From assembly GCA_016745315.1 (NCBI GenBank), contig CP066886.1, positions 1,705,501-1,769,500 of the forward strand: a DNA stretch of 64,000 nucleotides. The letters are read 5' to 3'. Numbering within the stretch: position 1 is the stretch's first letter; each line of letters opens with the position of its first letter. Source of the stretch: Arthrospira sp. PCC 9108. GTDB taxonomy: Bacteria > Cyanobacteriota > Cyanobacteriia > Cyanobacteriales > Microcoleaceae. Both the position numbers and the translations under genes were made by a program. This document shows, in pieces, positions 8,964 through 18,102 of this stretch. A model generated the notes under the pieces. The model made no database searches and was not told where the DNA came from. It saw nothing but the letters and a program-made list of their open reading frames with translations.

Positions 8964-9848
8964 ATGACGACAGGAAATCAGTCTTTTTCAATTGATGATT
9001 TTGCCAAAGCCCTAGAAGCTCATGATTATGATTTACAAAAAGGGCAAATCGTGACAGGTCGGGTATTTGAGTATGATTCTAATGGTGCATATATTGAAAT
9101 CAAAGGTGGTAAATCACCCGGATTTTTACCCATGTCCGAAATCTCCTTCACAGCAGGGGATAATCTATCGGAGATTTTACCCCTAGGTGAAGAACAAGAG
9201 TTTTTGATTATCCGTGACCAAAATTCTGATGGTCAAGTTTTACTGTCTCTGCGACAATTGCAAGTTGAAAAGGCTTGGGATAATTTGTCGGAAACCTCCG
9301 AAAATTCCGAAAGTTTACAGGTGCGAGTTACTGGAGTTAATCGCGGCGGCGTAACTGTCGATGTCGATTGTTTGCGGGGATTTATTCCTCGATCGCATCT
9401 CCTGGATCGAGAAAATTTAGAGGCTTTGGTCGGCGAAACTATCACCGTGACAATTATCGAGTTTAATCGCGATCGCCAAAAGCTGGTACTGTCTCAACGT
9501 ATGGCTTCTCAATCCGTTTCCTTTAGTCAGCTTCAAGTTGGTCAACTCGTAGAGGGAACCGTCGGAAGTATTAAGCCTTTTGGCGTGTTTATCGAACTAG
9601 AAGGCGTAACTGGGTTGATTCATATTAAGGAAGTTAGCCAAAAATATGTCGGTTCTCTCCCTGATATATTTACCCTTGGTCAAACCGTGAAAGCCTTAGT
9701 TATTAGCCTAGAAGAGGGTCGCCAGCGCGTATCTCTCTCCACTCGACTTCTGGAAAATTACCCAGGTGAAATTGTCGAGAAATTCCCCGAAGTGATGGAT
9801 TCTGCCGAAGCGCGCGCCGAGAGGGCTCGCAAGTTGATTACAGCTTAA
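8964..9848 (+). CDS. S1-domain RNA-binding protein (ribosomal protein S1 homologue)
   Basis: 294 aa from ATG 8964; an upstream TTG at 8952 is less likely. It has three S1 domains, at about 25-97 (GQIVTGRVFEYDSNGAYIEI), 115-180 (LQVRVTGVNRGGVTVDV) and 191-262 (GQLVEGTVGSIKPFGVFIEL). The third is the best conserved. Cyanobacteria have a short three-domain S1 paralogue besides the main Rps1; this matches that type (Rps1b-like). The expected role is single-stranded RNA binding in translation initiation. It ends in a charged helix. Preceded by a 188-bp gap in which I see no distinct element. Confidence 0.85.
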   Translation: MTTGNQSFSIDDFAKALEAHDYDLQKGQIVTGRVFEYDSNGAYIEIKGGKSPGFLPMSEISFTAGDNLSEILPLGEEQEFLIIRDQNSDGQVLLSLRQLQVEKAWDNLSETSENSESLQVRVTGVNRGGVTVDVDCLRGFIPRSHLLDRENLEALVGETITVTIIEFNRDRQKLVLSQRMASQSVSFSQLQVGQLVEGTVGSIKPFGVFIELEGVTGLIHIKEVSQKYVGSLPDIFTLGQTVKALVISLEEGRQRVSLSTRLLENYPGEIVEKFPEVMDSAEARAERARKLITA

Positions 9849-9922
9849 ATATCCCTGAAAAATCGGGCAGCTTGTAGTTGCCCGAACTAGGTATTAACTG
9901 ATAAATTGATGGTAATTTATTG

Positions 9923-10870
9923 ATGATTTATGGACTGGGAATTGATGGGGGTGGCACTAAAACTGTTTGTCTGTTAATTGACGATCGCTATCAGGTCTTA
10001 GGTAGGGGAGAAGCCGGACCCTCTAATTATCAAAGTCTCGGTTTGTCAGCCGCTGAAATCGCTATTAAAAACGCTATTTCTCAAGCCGTTAGCTATCACC
10101 AACCCGGTATTTCTATTGGTAGTTTAGGATTGGGTTTGGCGGGGGTAGGTCGCCCCGAAGATGTCGAAATTGTCCGGGAATTGGTGCAACAAATTCAGTC
10201 CGATGAACAACTACAAATTGACTGGAATATTGCACCGGAAAATCTGTTCATTGGCGGCGATAGTCTCATCGCACTGGTGGGGGGGTTAGGTCATAATGTG
10301 GGAATTGTCGCTATGGCTGGGACAGGTTCTCAGGTGTTTGGACGTAACCACCACGGGAAGATAAAAAGGGTTGGTGGTTGGGGTTATATTTTGGGTGATG
10401 AAGGCGGCGGTTATGATATCGCTGTCCGAGGGTTGCGCGCCGTTATGCGATCGTTTGATGGCCGTTTACCGCCAACTCGCTTGACTCAAGAATTACTCAA
10501 GGAACTCGGTTTAAAGTCTCCTGAAAGGCTCATAGAATCCGTTTATAGGCGTGGTTTGGGGGTGCGAGATATGGCAGCATTATCTACTATTATTGACCGC
10601 GTGGCAGCCGAGGGAGACCCCGTAGCAGAAACTATCATAAATGATGTGGCTGAGGAATTCATTTTAGCTACTCAAGTGGCGATCGCCGATTTATTTAATC
10701 CCGGTGAATTTTGCGAAATTGTAACAGTAGGTGGAATTTGGCGTGGCTGGTCAAATTTACGGTCTCAATTCATCACTGGAATTAATGCGATCGCTCCCCA
10801 AGCTGACATAGTATGGCCCCGTCATGAGCCCGCATTCGGAGCCGCATTATTGGCTATGGAATTCAAATAA
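9923..10870 (+). CDS. BadF/BadG/BcrA/BcrD-type ATPase, probable N-acetylglucosamine kinase
   Basis: 315 aa from ATG 9923 (a TTG lies one codon upstream). The ASKHA fold is visible: PHOSPHATE1 GLGIDGGGTKTVCLL, PHOSPHATE2 VAMAGTGSQVFG, a GGWGYILGDEGGGYDIA loop and the ADENOSINE motif TVGGIWRGW. Proteins with this pattern and length include N-acetylglucosamine kinases used in amino-sugar and peptidoglycan recycling. No sugar-processing partner is adjacent (the gene after the next gap is a sugar-type MFS transporter), so the substrate is inferred. It follows the S1 protein by 74 bp on the same strand. Confidence 0.82.
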   Translation: MIYGLGIDGGGTKTVCLLIDDRYQVLGRGEAGPSNYQSLGLSAAEIAIKNAISQAVSYHQPGISIGSLGLGLAGVGRPEDVEIVRELVQQIQSDEQLQIDWNIAPENLFIGGDSLIALVGGLGHNVGIVAMAGTGSQVFGRNHHGKIKRVGGWGYILGDEGGGYDIAVRGLRAVMRSFDGRLPPTRLTQELLKELGLKSPERLIESVYRRGLGVRDMAALSTIIDRVAAEGDPVAETIINDVAEEFILATQVAIADLFNPGEFCEIVTVGGIWRGWSNLRSQFITGINAIAPQADIVWPRHEPAFGAALLAMEFK

Positions 10871-11241
10871 CTTAACCTGAACCTTAGATAGATACAGCCT
10901 GTTCAGAAATCATCTGATCACCTCTCAAAGCCCCCTTCGACAAGCTCAGGACAAGCCCTTCGACAAGCTCAGGACAAGCCTCTCCCAGAAGGGACAGGGG
11001 TTTGGGGTGTAGACGCGCAGCGGCTTCTCTTTGAGTGGGCTTTACCTCATGAGTCTGAGAACCGCTATATATAGCGATCGTCATTTGGTATAATAGGAGT
11101 AAGCCTATAGCCAAAAACGGCACATCTGCACAGTAGAGGCGGAAGCAATTTAATCATACTTACACATTCAACACCTCCCAACTAATTAAACCCATCCCCT
11201 CTCAACAGATGACCTATAACTGCTGAATAACCATTAAATTA
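10871..11241. other. Intergenic region with a 23-bp direct repeat
   Basis: This 371-bp gap holds no convincing gene. At 10933-10955 and 10956-10978 lie two perfect adjacent 23-bp copies containing CTTCGACAAGCTCAGGAC. This is a widespread bacterial interspersed repeat that, when translated, gives SLSKG/PELVEG peptides. A 79-codon minus-strand frame across it is judged spurious. Confidence 0.7.
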
Positions 11242-12597
11242 ATGACAACTCAAAAACCACATTTAACATTCTTTCAACTCATCAATATGAGTGTCGGATT
11301 TTTCGGCATTCAGTTTGGCTGGGGGTTGCAAATGGCAAATATGAGCGCCATTTTTGAACACCTAGGCGCTCAAGCTCACCAAATCCCCATTTTATGGCTC
11401 GCTGCACCCCTAACCGGGCTATTGGTTCAGCCAATTATCGGTCACATGAGTGACAACACTTGGAACTTTTTAGGACGCAGAAGACCTTACTTTTTAGTCG
11501 GTGCTATTCTCAGTGCGATCGCCTTAATTTTCATGCCCACTTCCTCCAGTCTGTGGATGGCTGCTGGTCTCTTATGGATACTAGACACCTCCGTTAATAT
11601 CAGCATGGAACCCTTTAGGGCTTTTGTTGGGGATTTACTACCCGAAAACCAGCGAACGCGAGGCTTTGCTATGCAGAGTTTATTCATTGGTTTAGGGGCC
11701 GTAGTGGCTTCCGTATTCCCCTGGTTTTTAAACCATGTTTTTGATGTCTCATCAGTCGGAATAGACGGACAAGCCATTCCCTTAACCGTCAAATTTTCTT
11801 TTTATATCGGCGCGGCAGTTTTTTTGGGCACCGTCCTCTGGACTGTCTTAACCACCGAAGAATATCCACCCCAAGATATCGAGAATTTTAACAATCAAAA
11901 TAAAGGCGGTATTCTCCAAGGCATAAAAGACATTTGGGATGCTTTCCGAGATATGCCAGAAACCATGGTACAATTGTCCTGGGTACAGTGGTTTACCTGG
12001 ATGGGAATGTATTGTATTTTCCTGTATTTTCCCCCAGCAGTCGCCCGGAATATTTTTGGTGCAGTTGATCAGGATTCGTTATTATATTCTGAGGGGATAG
12101 AATGGGCGGGACTTTGTATCGCCGCTTATAATGCCGTCTGTTTTGGGTTCTCGTTTATCTTACCCCAAATAGCCAAATCAACTAATCGCCAAATTGCCCA
12201 TTCTTTCTGCTTAATATGTGGGGCGGTGGGATTATTTTCTCTGGTGACAATTGATAATCAATACCTCCTATTCCTACCAATGATTGGTATAGGTATTGCT
12301 TGGTCTAGTATTCTATCTATGCCTTATGCTATGTTGGTGGGATGTCTACCACCAGACCGCACAGGTATATATATGGGGATTTTCAATTTCTTTATCGTCT
12401 TACCACAAATCACCGTCTCTCTCGGATTTGGTTGGGTGATGCGAAATCTCCTGAATAATGACCGCCTATCTGCTGTGATTATTGGTGGTGTATTTTTCCT
12501 AATGGCGGCGGCTTTAACTCAGCGGGTACAACCAGCATCAACTATGCTTGAAAGTCCTAAGCAACCTGTCACCCAAGCTGATATTACCTCTACTTAA
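11242..12597 (+). CDS. MFS transporter, SLC45/sucrose-transporter-like
   Basis: 451 aa with about 12 predicted TM helices. The loop 2-3 signature GHMSDNTWNFLGRRRPYFLVGA is the RRRPY-type motif of the SLC45/plant sucrose-transporter and bacterial maltose-type branch of the major facilitator superfamily. A conserved acidic residue lies in TM4 (LWILDTSVNISMEPFRAFVGD). The likely function is proton-coupled uptake or export of a disaccharide such as sucrose or maltose at the plasma membrane. Substrate is inferred from the motif. The gene stands alone, with a short 5' leader after the repeat-bearing gap. Confidence 0.85.
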   Translation: MTTQKPHLTFFQLINMSVGFFGIQFGWGLQMANMSAIFEHLGAQAHQIPILWLAAPLTGLLVQPIIGHMSDNTWNFLGRRRPYFLVGAILSAIALIFMPTSSSLWMAAGLLWILDTSVNISMEPFRAFVGDLLPENQRTRGFAMQSLFIGLGAVVASVFPWFLNHVFDVSSVGIDGQAIPLTVKFSFYIGAAVFLGTVLWTVLTTEEYPPQDIENFNNQNKGGILQGIKDIWDAFRDMPETMVQLSWVQWFTWMGMYCIFLYFPPAVARNIFGAVDQDSLLYSEGIEWAGLCIAAYNAVCFGFSFILPQIAKSTNRQIAHSFCLICGAVGLFSLVTIDNQYLLFLPMIGIGIAWSSILSMPYAMLVGCLPPDRTGIYMGIFNFFIVLPQITVSLGFGWVMRNLLNNDRLSAVIIGGVFFLMAAALTQRVQPASTMLESPKQPVTQADITST

Positions 12598-12733
12598 TTG
12601 ATGGCTGTTTCTCTCGCTGGTGAATCTCTATGAGGCTGGGAATCTACTTTAAAGATGCCGATATGGTTTAATAGGGTTGGGGGTAGTGTTGTTGCTACCC
12701 TACAACCATAGACCATTTACCTGGTTCTCAATT

Positions 12734-13222
12734 ATGAAACTCAAAAAAGCGCTTTTAGTAATTAGTATCTGCTGCTGGGGATTACTTTTTCCGGTGTGGA
12801 ATTGGGGGATAATTCCCCCGGCTGAGGCTGCCAAAACACCCGTAATTATTACCCCCAGCGAGGAAGTTTCCCAGGGTGTTGATCAGTTTATTCACAAGTT
12901 GCCCCGCGACTATTATAACATAAATAAAGTCGCCCAGGTCAAAAAACTTTCCCAAAGCGATCGCGCCTTATTTATTGATGTGCGGGAACCCTCCGAATAC
13001 AGGCAAGGTCACATCCAAGGAGCCATTAATATTCCCCTACGGACTCTCACCGAACGCCTAGACGACATTCCCCATGACCGCCAGGTGGTTATTTACTGCT
13101 CAAGTGGCTACCGGACAGGCATTGCCGTAGCTTCCTTACAACTATTAGGCTACAACAATATCAAAGGATTTGCCCCCAGTATCAATGCCTGGAAAGAGGC
13201 AGGAGAACCCTTAGAAAAATAG
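12734..13222 (+). CDS. Exported rhodanese-like protein
   Basis: 162 aa from ATG 12734; the frame extends upstream to a TTG but the ATG fits the signal peptide. Residues 1-33 form a signal sequence (KKALLVISICCWGLLFPVW, then AEAA cleavage-like site). A single rhodanese domain follows with FIDVREPSEYRQGHIQGAINIP and the active-site loop CSSGYRTG bearing the catalytic Cys. Such domains transfer sulfane sulfur or bind thiols/oxyanions. An exported location points to the periplasm or thylakoid lumen. It stands alone, convergent with the TonB-like gene. Confidence 0.88.
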   Translation: MKLKKALLVISICCWGLLFPVWNWGIIPPAEAAKTPVIITPSEEVSQGVDQFIHKLPRDYYNINKVAQVKKLSQSDRALFIDVREPSEYRQGHIQGAINIPLRTLTERLDDIPHDRQVVIYCSSGYRTGIAVASLQLLGYNNIKGFAPSINAWKEAGEPLEK

Positions 13223-13283
13223 TCCTCAATCCTCTATTTTTTCATCGGAAAACTGCCTCTTATGGAACTATAAGAAGTCATGA

Positions 13284-14843
13284 CTAATCAATAAATTCCT
13301 CCGAAAATTGCTCTGGATTTTCGATAGAATCCTGTAGTTGTTGAAGTATTGAGCCAGAATGTACCTCTGGTTGCGGTTGCGGTTGTGGTTCCGGTTGCGG
13401 TTGTGGTTCCGGTTGTAGTTCCGGTTGGGGTTGTGGTTCCGGTTCGCGGACACTTTCCGGGGCTAATTCTGGGTTAAATTCCTGTTGTCGTTGGGGTTGT
13501 GGTTCCGGTTCGCGGACGCTTTCCGGAGCTGGGGCTGGGGCCGGAGCTGGGGCCGGAGCTGGAGCTGGGGCCGGAGCTGGGGCTGGGGCTGGGGCTGGGG
13601 CCGGAGCTGGAGCCTGAATCGGAGCCACCGACTGGCAATTCTCGCTATCGAAATTAAAATCATACTGATAAGCCATGGGGCGACCCTGACCCTCAAAGGG
13701 AATATCGGCAATAGCTGCGATCGCCGCATTATCCAAAATCGGATAACCCGTTCCTCTCAATAACCGGGGTCCAGCAATTACGCCACCACCAGAACCAATC
13801 ATCACCCCAACCAAGGCTTGACCGCTGAGATTTTGGTCACAGGCTTCTGCTGGATATAGTGCCGAGATACTGCGAGGTCGGGTGGTGTCCAAGTCAGGAT
13901 AATCCGGCAGCATCGACAGCACCCATTCTGCATAGGCTCCCCCACCTTCTAACATGGCATACTGACTATCAGAAACCTGTCCGGTAGGGGTAGATGGTGC
14001 AACGGCATCATCAGAAGACGGAGAACCAACAGCCTCGGCACGACGCTGGTTGTCTGCCTCTAGTCTAGCTAATATTGAACCCCGCCCATCAGGTTGTTGT
14101 ACTTGGGTTTCCGGGGTAAACTCTTGGGTAGGTTCCCCAGAGTCCTGAGATTCCCTAGGTATTCGCGGAGGTTGATTATAGCTAGGGTCATGTTCAGGAA
14201 ACCGAGGTCGAGGTGGAGGGGGTGGCAACATGGAAAACTGCTCTTCGAGTAATCGTTGTTCCTCCGGTGACAGATGACTAAATCGAGGATTATTTTGTAG
14301 TCGCGACAATTGCTCACGGTTTTGGTTTCCGGGAAAACTGGGTTGACCGGGTGGAGTTTGATAAAACTCAATGGGTGGTGGCGGACTAAATTGAGTAGGT
14401 GGCGGGGGGGAAGTTTGAACGGGGGGTAAAAATGTACTATTGCTGGGATTGTTGAATATCTGGGGGGGTCCACTGGGGGCGGCACCAAAAGGATTATCCC
14501 TCGGTTGTGACAATGTGGAGGGAAAAACGGGAAGTTGTTGGGCTGAGGGAGGAAATGGGGATGGGGTAGGGGCACTACCCCACATGGGTAAAGATGGAGG
14601 TTCGGCAAAGGGGGTAAAGGAAAATTGGGGCGGCGGTGCTGGAAAAACCTGGTCAATTTGACTAGGAGATAGTTCCACCAGTTCTACACTGGGGGGTAAT
14701 TGCACAGTATTTGGATAGAGACGGATATTTTCCAGGTTGAGAGCAAATAAGGCGTGTAGACCAAGGGATGCAAGCACAGCAACCGTGGTGGGTTGACGGA
14801 CGAGTGAGGGAATGTAAGAAATGGCGGAAGTGGTAGCAGTCAT
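13284..14843 (-). CDS. TonB-like energy transducer with a Pro-rich C-terminal tail
   Basis: 519 aa from ATG 14843; an in-frame TTG at 14867 would add eight residues. An N-terminal TM anchor (about 20-36, VAVLASLGLHALFAL) is followed by a long Pro/Ser/Phe-rich periplasmic spacer. A domain like the TonB C-terminus comes next (GQALVGVMIGSGGGVIAGPRLL... NAAIAAI). After that comes a tail of about 14 Ala-Pro dipeptides, PEPQPQ repeats and a helical C-terminus (SILQQLQDSIENPEQFSEEF). TonB couples the proton-motive force of ExbB/ExbD to outer-membrane receptors; none of those partners is in view. Unusually, low-complexity sequence sits after the TonB-like domain rather than only before it. Confident for the class, less so for function. 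Confidence 0.75.
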   Translation of the reverse strand: MTATTSAISYIPSLVRQPTTVAVLASLGLHALFALNLENIRLYPNTVQLPPSVELVELSPSQIDQVFPAPPPQFSFTPFAEPPSLPMWGSAPTPSPFPPSAQQLPVFPSTLSQPRDNPFGAAPSGPPQIFNNPSNSTFLPPVQTSPPPPTQFSPPPPIEFYQTPPGQPSFPGNQNREQLSRLQNNPRFSHLSPEEQRLLEEQFSMLPPPPPRPRFPEHDPSYNQPPRIPRESQDSGEPTQEFTPETQVQQPDGRGSILARLEADNQRRAEAVGSPSSDDAVAPSTPTGQVSDSQYAMLEGGGAYAEWVLSMLPDYPDLDTTRPRSISALYPAEACDQNLSGQALVGVMIGSGGGVIAGPRLLRGTGYPILDNAAIAAIADIPFEGQGRPMAYQYDFNFDSENCQSVAPIQAPAPAPAPAPAPAPAPAPAPAPAPAPAPAPESVREPEPQPQRQQEFNPELAPESVREPEPQPQPELQPEPQPQPEPQPQPQPEVHSGSILQQLQDSIENPEQFSEEFID

Positions 14844-14951
14844 GGTCAAACCTGTTGTTAAATCCAAATCAATATCGGGAGCTGTTGCTGTACTCGATCG
14901 CTTTTACTGTTTTAGCACGATTAGTTTTAATCGTGGGGTCTTAATTAATCT

Positions 14952-15308
14952 TTAATCTGTGGTTTTGTCTAACACAACTGTGGAATATCCAATTACAATA
15001 GAAATGCGATCGCGCATAGAAGCAAGTCGCTCCCTGGTGGTAGCACTATGACGCGAGGCTTTCAGAAATCTTAGGTCTAACCCCAACAATCGCATCTGCT
15101 TATGGGTTTCTGTGATGTAGGACTGAAGTTGCGCCAGGCTGTCACTATCGCCTAGCTGCATAATCCGACTCTCAAACACCCTCTGAACCTCGCCAAAGGC
15201 TTCAGTCATCTGATTTACATCGGATTGGTCAGAAACCATGGTTTTTTGGAGTCTTTCCAAAGATTGCCTGAATTCTGTGATCGCTTTATGGAACTCCTTT
15301 GTTAACAT
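14952..15308 (-). CDS. PatD-like small protein (heterocyst frequency control family)
   Basis: 118 aa, all helical, no TM or signal. The central block ESRIMQL, then QSYITETHKQMRLLGLDLRFLKASRH followed by RDRISIVIGYS, resembles the small cyanobacterial family annotated PatD. Members are about 115-125 aa; the family was named from a heterocyst-frequency gene in Anabaena. If this is a non-heterocystous genus, the protein must serve another role. Assignment is from memory of the motif. It lies 108 bp upstream of the TonB-like gene on the same strand and starts at ATG 15308. Confidence 0.55.
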   Translation of the reverse strand: MLTKEFHKAITEFRQSLERLQKTMVSDQSDVNQMTEAFGEVQRVFESRIMQLGDSDSLAQLQSYITETHKQMRLLGLDLRFLKASRHSATTRERLASMRDRISIVIGYSTVVLDKTTD

Positions 15309-15806
15309 AATGTTAAGAAGTTTGTCTATTATTTAACCATCATAGACAAAAATTGTACCTAAGCGCGACTGGGCTCACCCCAGGTTAATCTGGGTTAAAT
15401 CTGGGTTAATGGTGATCCCTATGCAATTAGCATCCAATTGGGTTAATTGTTATGGTTCTGAGATATGGGCGATCGCCCTATAGGAGAATACAGGGATATG
15501 TGGGGAATATCTGGGGGATAAGTTAGGATATTTCCCAAAGCCTGAAAATATCCCGTACAAAGGTGCGATCGCACGGCAATCACCCAGGTAACAGCCCCTG
15601 TGTGCAAGTGTGAATCGCTAACCTAATAGTAGCATCGCCGCCGGGGTTGTGGAGACTCCAGCGGTTCAATGATCAATTATTTTTTTCACACTGACTGCTG
15701 TTAGTCAGGAGAAAGCCCTATTTTACTCTGGGTCCGTCGTCCCACATATTTTGTATCGAAAACTACAGAGTCATCAAGTATCTGTAATTGAATAGGCCTA
15801 AATACC
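15309..15806. other. 498-bp divergent intergenic region upstream of rel
   Basis: Between the PatD-like gene and rel. It holds a GGGTTAA-type short repeat (about 15383-15410), the palindrome GTGCGATCGCAC (about 15562), and a GC-rich segment (about 15635-15665) followed by a T-run (about 15675-15686) that could end a small transcript. I see no ORF with support. Probably promoters and 5' leader of rel. Confidence 0.4.
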
Positions 15807-18101
15807 ATGAACATCAAAACTCTATCATCCTCAAACACCTACGAATGCTTAGTGCCTGACTGGCTACAACATTGTCTGGACAACTCCCAAAGCCTGGAGT
15901 CATCAGATACCCCGTCATTTTCTCCAGACAATGATCTGATCTCGCGGGCTTTCCTATTTGCTTATCAACTGCATAAGGGACAATACCGCAAATCGGGGGA
16001 ACCCTATATTAACCATCCCATTGCTGTAGCAGGTCTACTGCGATTTTTAGGTAGTGATACCGCTATGGTGGCGGCGGGGTTTCTACATGACATCATCGAA
16101 GATACTGATGTCACTCCGGAAGAATTAGAAAGCAACTTCGGACCGGAAGTCCGCCATTTAGTGGAAGGTGTGACCAAACTATCTAAGTTTAACTTTTCTA
16201 ATACCACAGAACGCCAAGCTGAGAACTTCCGGCGGATGTTTCTGGCTATGGCTCAAGATATTCGAGTGATTGTGGTTAAACTAGCCGATCGCCTCCATAA
16301 TATGCGAACTCTGGAATTTATGTCAGAATCGAAACAGCGAAGTATTGCTTTAGAAACGCGCGAAATTTTTGCCCCGTTGGCTAACCGTTTGGGTATCGGT
16401 CGTTTGAAGTGGGAATTGGAAGATTTAGCTTTTAAATATATAGAACCGGAAGCCTACCGAGAAATTCAAATCCGGGTAGCTGACCGCAGGGCTATTCGGG
16501 AAGAAAAACTAGCAGCCTTAGCGGATATTTTACGCGATCGCATGGAAAAATCTGGGATCCGATGTTATGAAGTAACAGGTCGTCCCAAGCACCTTTATGG
16601 CATCTACAAAAAGATGCAAGAACGCCACAAGCAGTTTCATGAAATTTATGATATTGCTGCCCTGCGCTTAATCGTAGAAACTAATGAGGAATGTTATCGG
16701 GCTTTAGCGATCGTTCATGATTCTTTCCGCCCCATTCCCGGACGTTTTAAAGATTATATCGGACTGCCAAAAGCTAACCGTTATCAGTCTCTACACACGG
16801 GAGTTATTGGGAACACTGGTCGCCCGGTAGAAGTGCAAATTCGCACGGTAGAAATGCACCATATAGCGGAATATGGAATTGCTGCCCATTGGAAATATAA
16901 GGAAACTGGCGGTTCAGAATTTGGCAAATTAACAGAAACCGATGAGAAGTTTACCTGGTTGCGGCAACTACTAGAATGGCAAAGCGATCTCAAAGATGCT
17001 CAGGAATATTTAGATACTGTTAAAAACAACCTTTTTGATGAGGATGTTTATGTATTCACCCCTGATGGTGATGTGATGGCTTTAAGCAATGGTGCCACTA
17101 CGGTAGATTTTGCCTATCGGGTGCATAGTGAAGTGGGTAATCATTGCAAAGGTGCGAAGGTGAATGAACGGATGGTTCCCCTAGATACGGTGTTAAAAAA
17201 TGGGGATATTGTGGAGATTTTAACCAATAAAAATAGCCATCCTAGTTTAGACTGGTTGAATTTTGTCAGAACTAGCACGGCTAAAAATCGGATCCGTCAA
17301 TGGTATAAGCGATCGCATCGTGATGAAAATATCGCCAGAGGTCGGGAACTTTTAGAGAAAGAAATGGGTCGCAATGGTTTAGAATCTTTACTGAAATCCG
17401 CGCCAATGCAGACAGTAGTTCATCGCTGCAATTATCACAGTGTTGATGATTTATTAGCTGCTTTGGGTTATGGAGAAATTACCCTTAAACAGGTGGTGCA
17501 TCGACTCCGGGATGTGGTGAAAGCTAATAGTCCGGTTCCAGAAGTTTCGATGGAACAGGCGGCTAATAACCTACAAATGCAGAATTTAGCCCCTAGAAAT
17601 ACATTACATGGGTCTGTACCTACTTCTACATCTACTAGCAAATCTCCGATCGCGGGGGTTGAGGGGTTAATGTACCATATCGCGGGATGCTGTAATCCGA
17701 TTCCTGGAGAGCCAATTATTGGGACTGTGACCCGGACTCGTGGGATTTCCATTCACCGCCAAGGCTGCCATAATGTTAGCAAGGTTAGTGGCGATCGCCT
17801 AGTTCCAGTTAGTTGGAATCCTACCCCCATTGACCAAGGACGACGGAAAACTTATCTGGTGAAAATTCAGATTGAGGTATTAGACCGGGTGGGGGTACTC
17901 AATGACATTTTATCTCGACTGAAAGACAACAATATCAACGTTCGTAGCGCTCAGGTTAAGACCTTTCGCGACGCTCCGGCTTTGATAGAGTTGGGTATCG
18001 AAATATGCGATCGCAATCAATTTGAGCAAACCTGTCTACAAATTAAAAACATCAGTGATGTTCTCAACTTGCGTCGCATGAACCGAGGCGATCAAAGCTA
18101 G
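15807..18101 (+). CDS. Bifunctional (p)ppGpp synthetase/hydrolase, Rel/SpoT
   Basis: 764 aa, the usual length for a full RelA/SpoT homologue. The N-terminal HD hydrolase domain carries YINHP and FLHDIIEDT (His94-Asp95). The synthetase domain has GRFKDYIGLPKANRYQSLHT; its RFKD (RxKD) motif marks the bifunctional Rel/SpoT class rather than synthetase-only RelA (ExDD). The TGS domain is VYVFTPDGDVMALSNGAT. Then come the helical region, a CCNPIPGE zinc-finger-like motif and the C-terminal ACT domain (VGVLNDILSRLKDNNINV). It makes and degrades the stringent-response alarmone in the cytosol. Its stop lies 1 nt from the stop of the convergent hydrolase gene. Confidence 0.96.
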   Translation: MNIKTLSSSNTYECLVPDWLQHCLDNSQSLESSDTPSFSPDNDLISRAFLFAYQLHKGQYRKSGEPYINHPIAVAGLLRFLGSDTAMVAAGFLHDIIEDTDVTPEELESNFGPEVRHLVEGVTKLSKFNFSNTTERQAENFRRMFLAMAQDIRVIVVKLADRLHNMRTLEFMSESKQRSIALETREIFAPLANRLGIGRLKWELEDLAFKYIEPEAYREIQIRVADRRAIREEKLAALADILRDRMEKSGIRCYEVTGRPKHLYGIYKKMQERHKQFHEIYDIAALRLIVETNEECYRALAIVHDSFRPIPGRFKDYIGLPKANRYQSLHTGVIGNTGRPVEVQIRTVEMHHIAEYGIAAHWKYKETGGSEFGKLTETDEKFTWLRQLLEWQSDLKDAQEYLDTVKNNLFDEDVYVFTPDGDVMALSNGATTVDFAYRVHSEVGNHCKGAKVNERMVPLDTVLKNGDIVEILTNKNSHPSLDWLNFVRTSTAKNRIRQWYKRSHRDENIARGRELLEKEMGRNGLESLLKSAPMQTVVHRCNYHSVDDLLAALGYGEITLKQVVHRLRDVVKANSPVPEVSMEQAANNLQMQNLAPRNTLHGSVPTSTSTSKSPIAGVEGLMYHIAGCCNPIPGEPIIGTVTRTRGISIHRQGCHNVSKVSGDRLVPVSWNPTPIDQGRRKTYLVKIQIEVLDRVGVLNDILSRLKDNNINVRSAQVKTFRDAPALIELGIEICDRNQFEQTCLQIKNISDVLNLRRMNRGDQS

Positions 18102-18102
18102 G

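Noticed and set aside
10884..11123. 79-codon minus-strand frame with a hydrophobic start
   Set aside because: The middle is a translation of a widespread interspersed DNA repeat (ELVEG/SLSKG type) and there is no family signal or ribosome-binding site.
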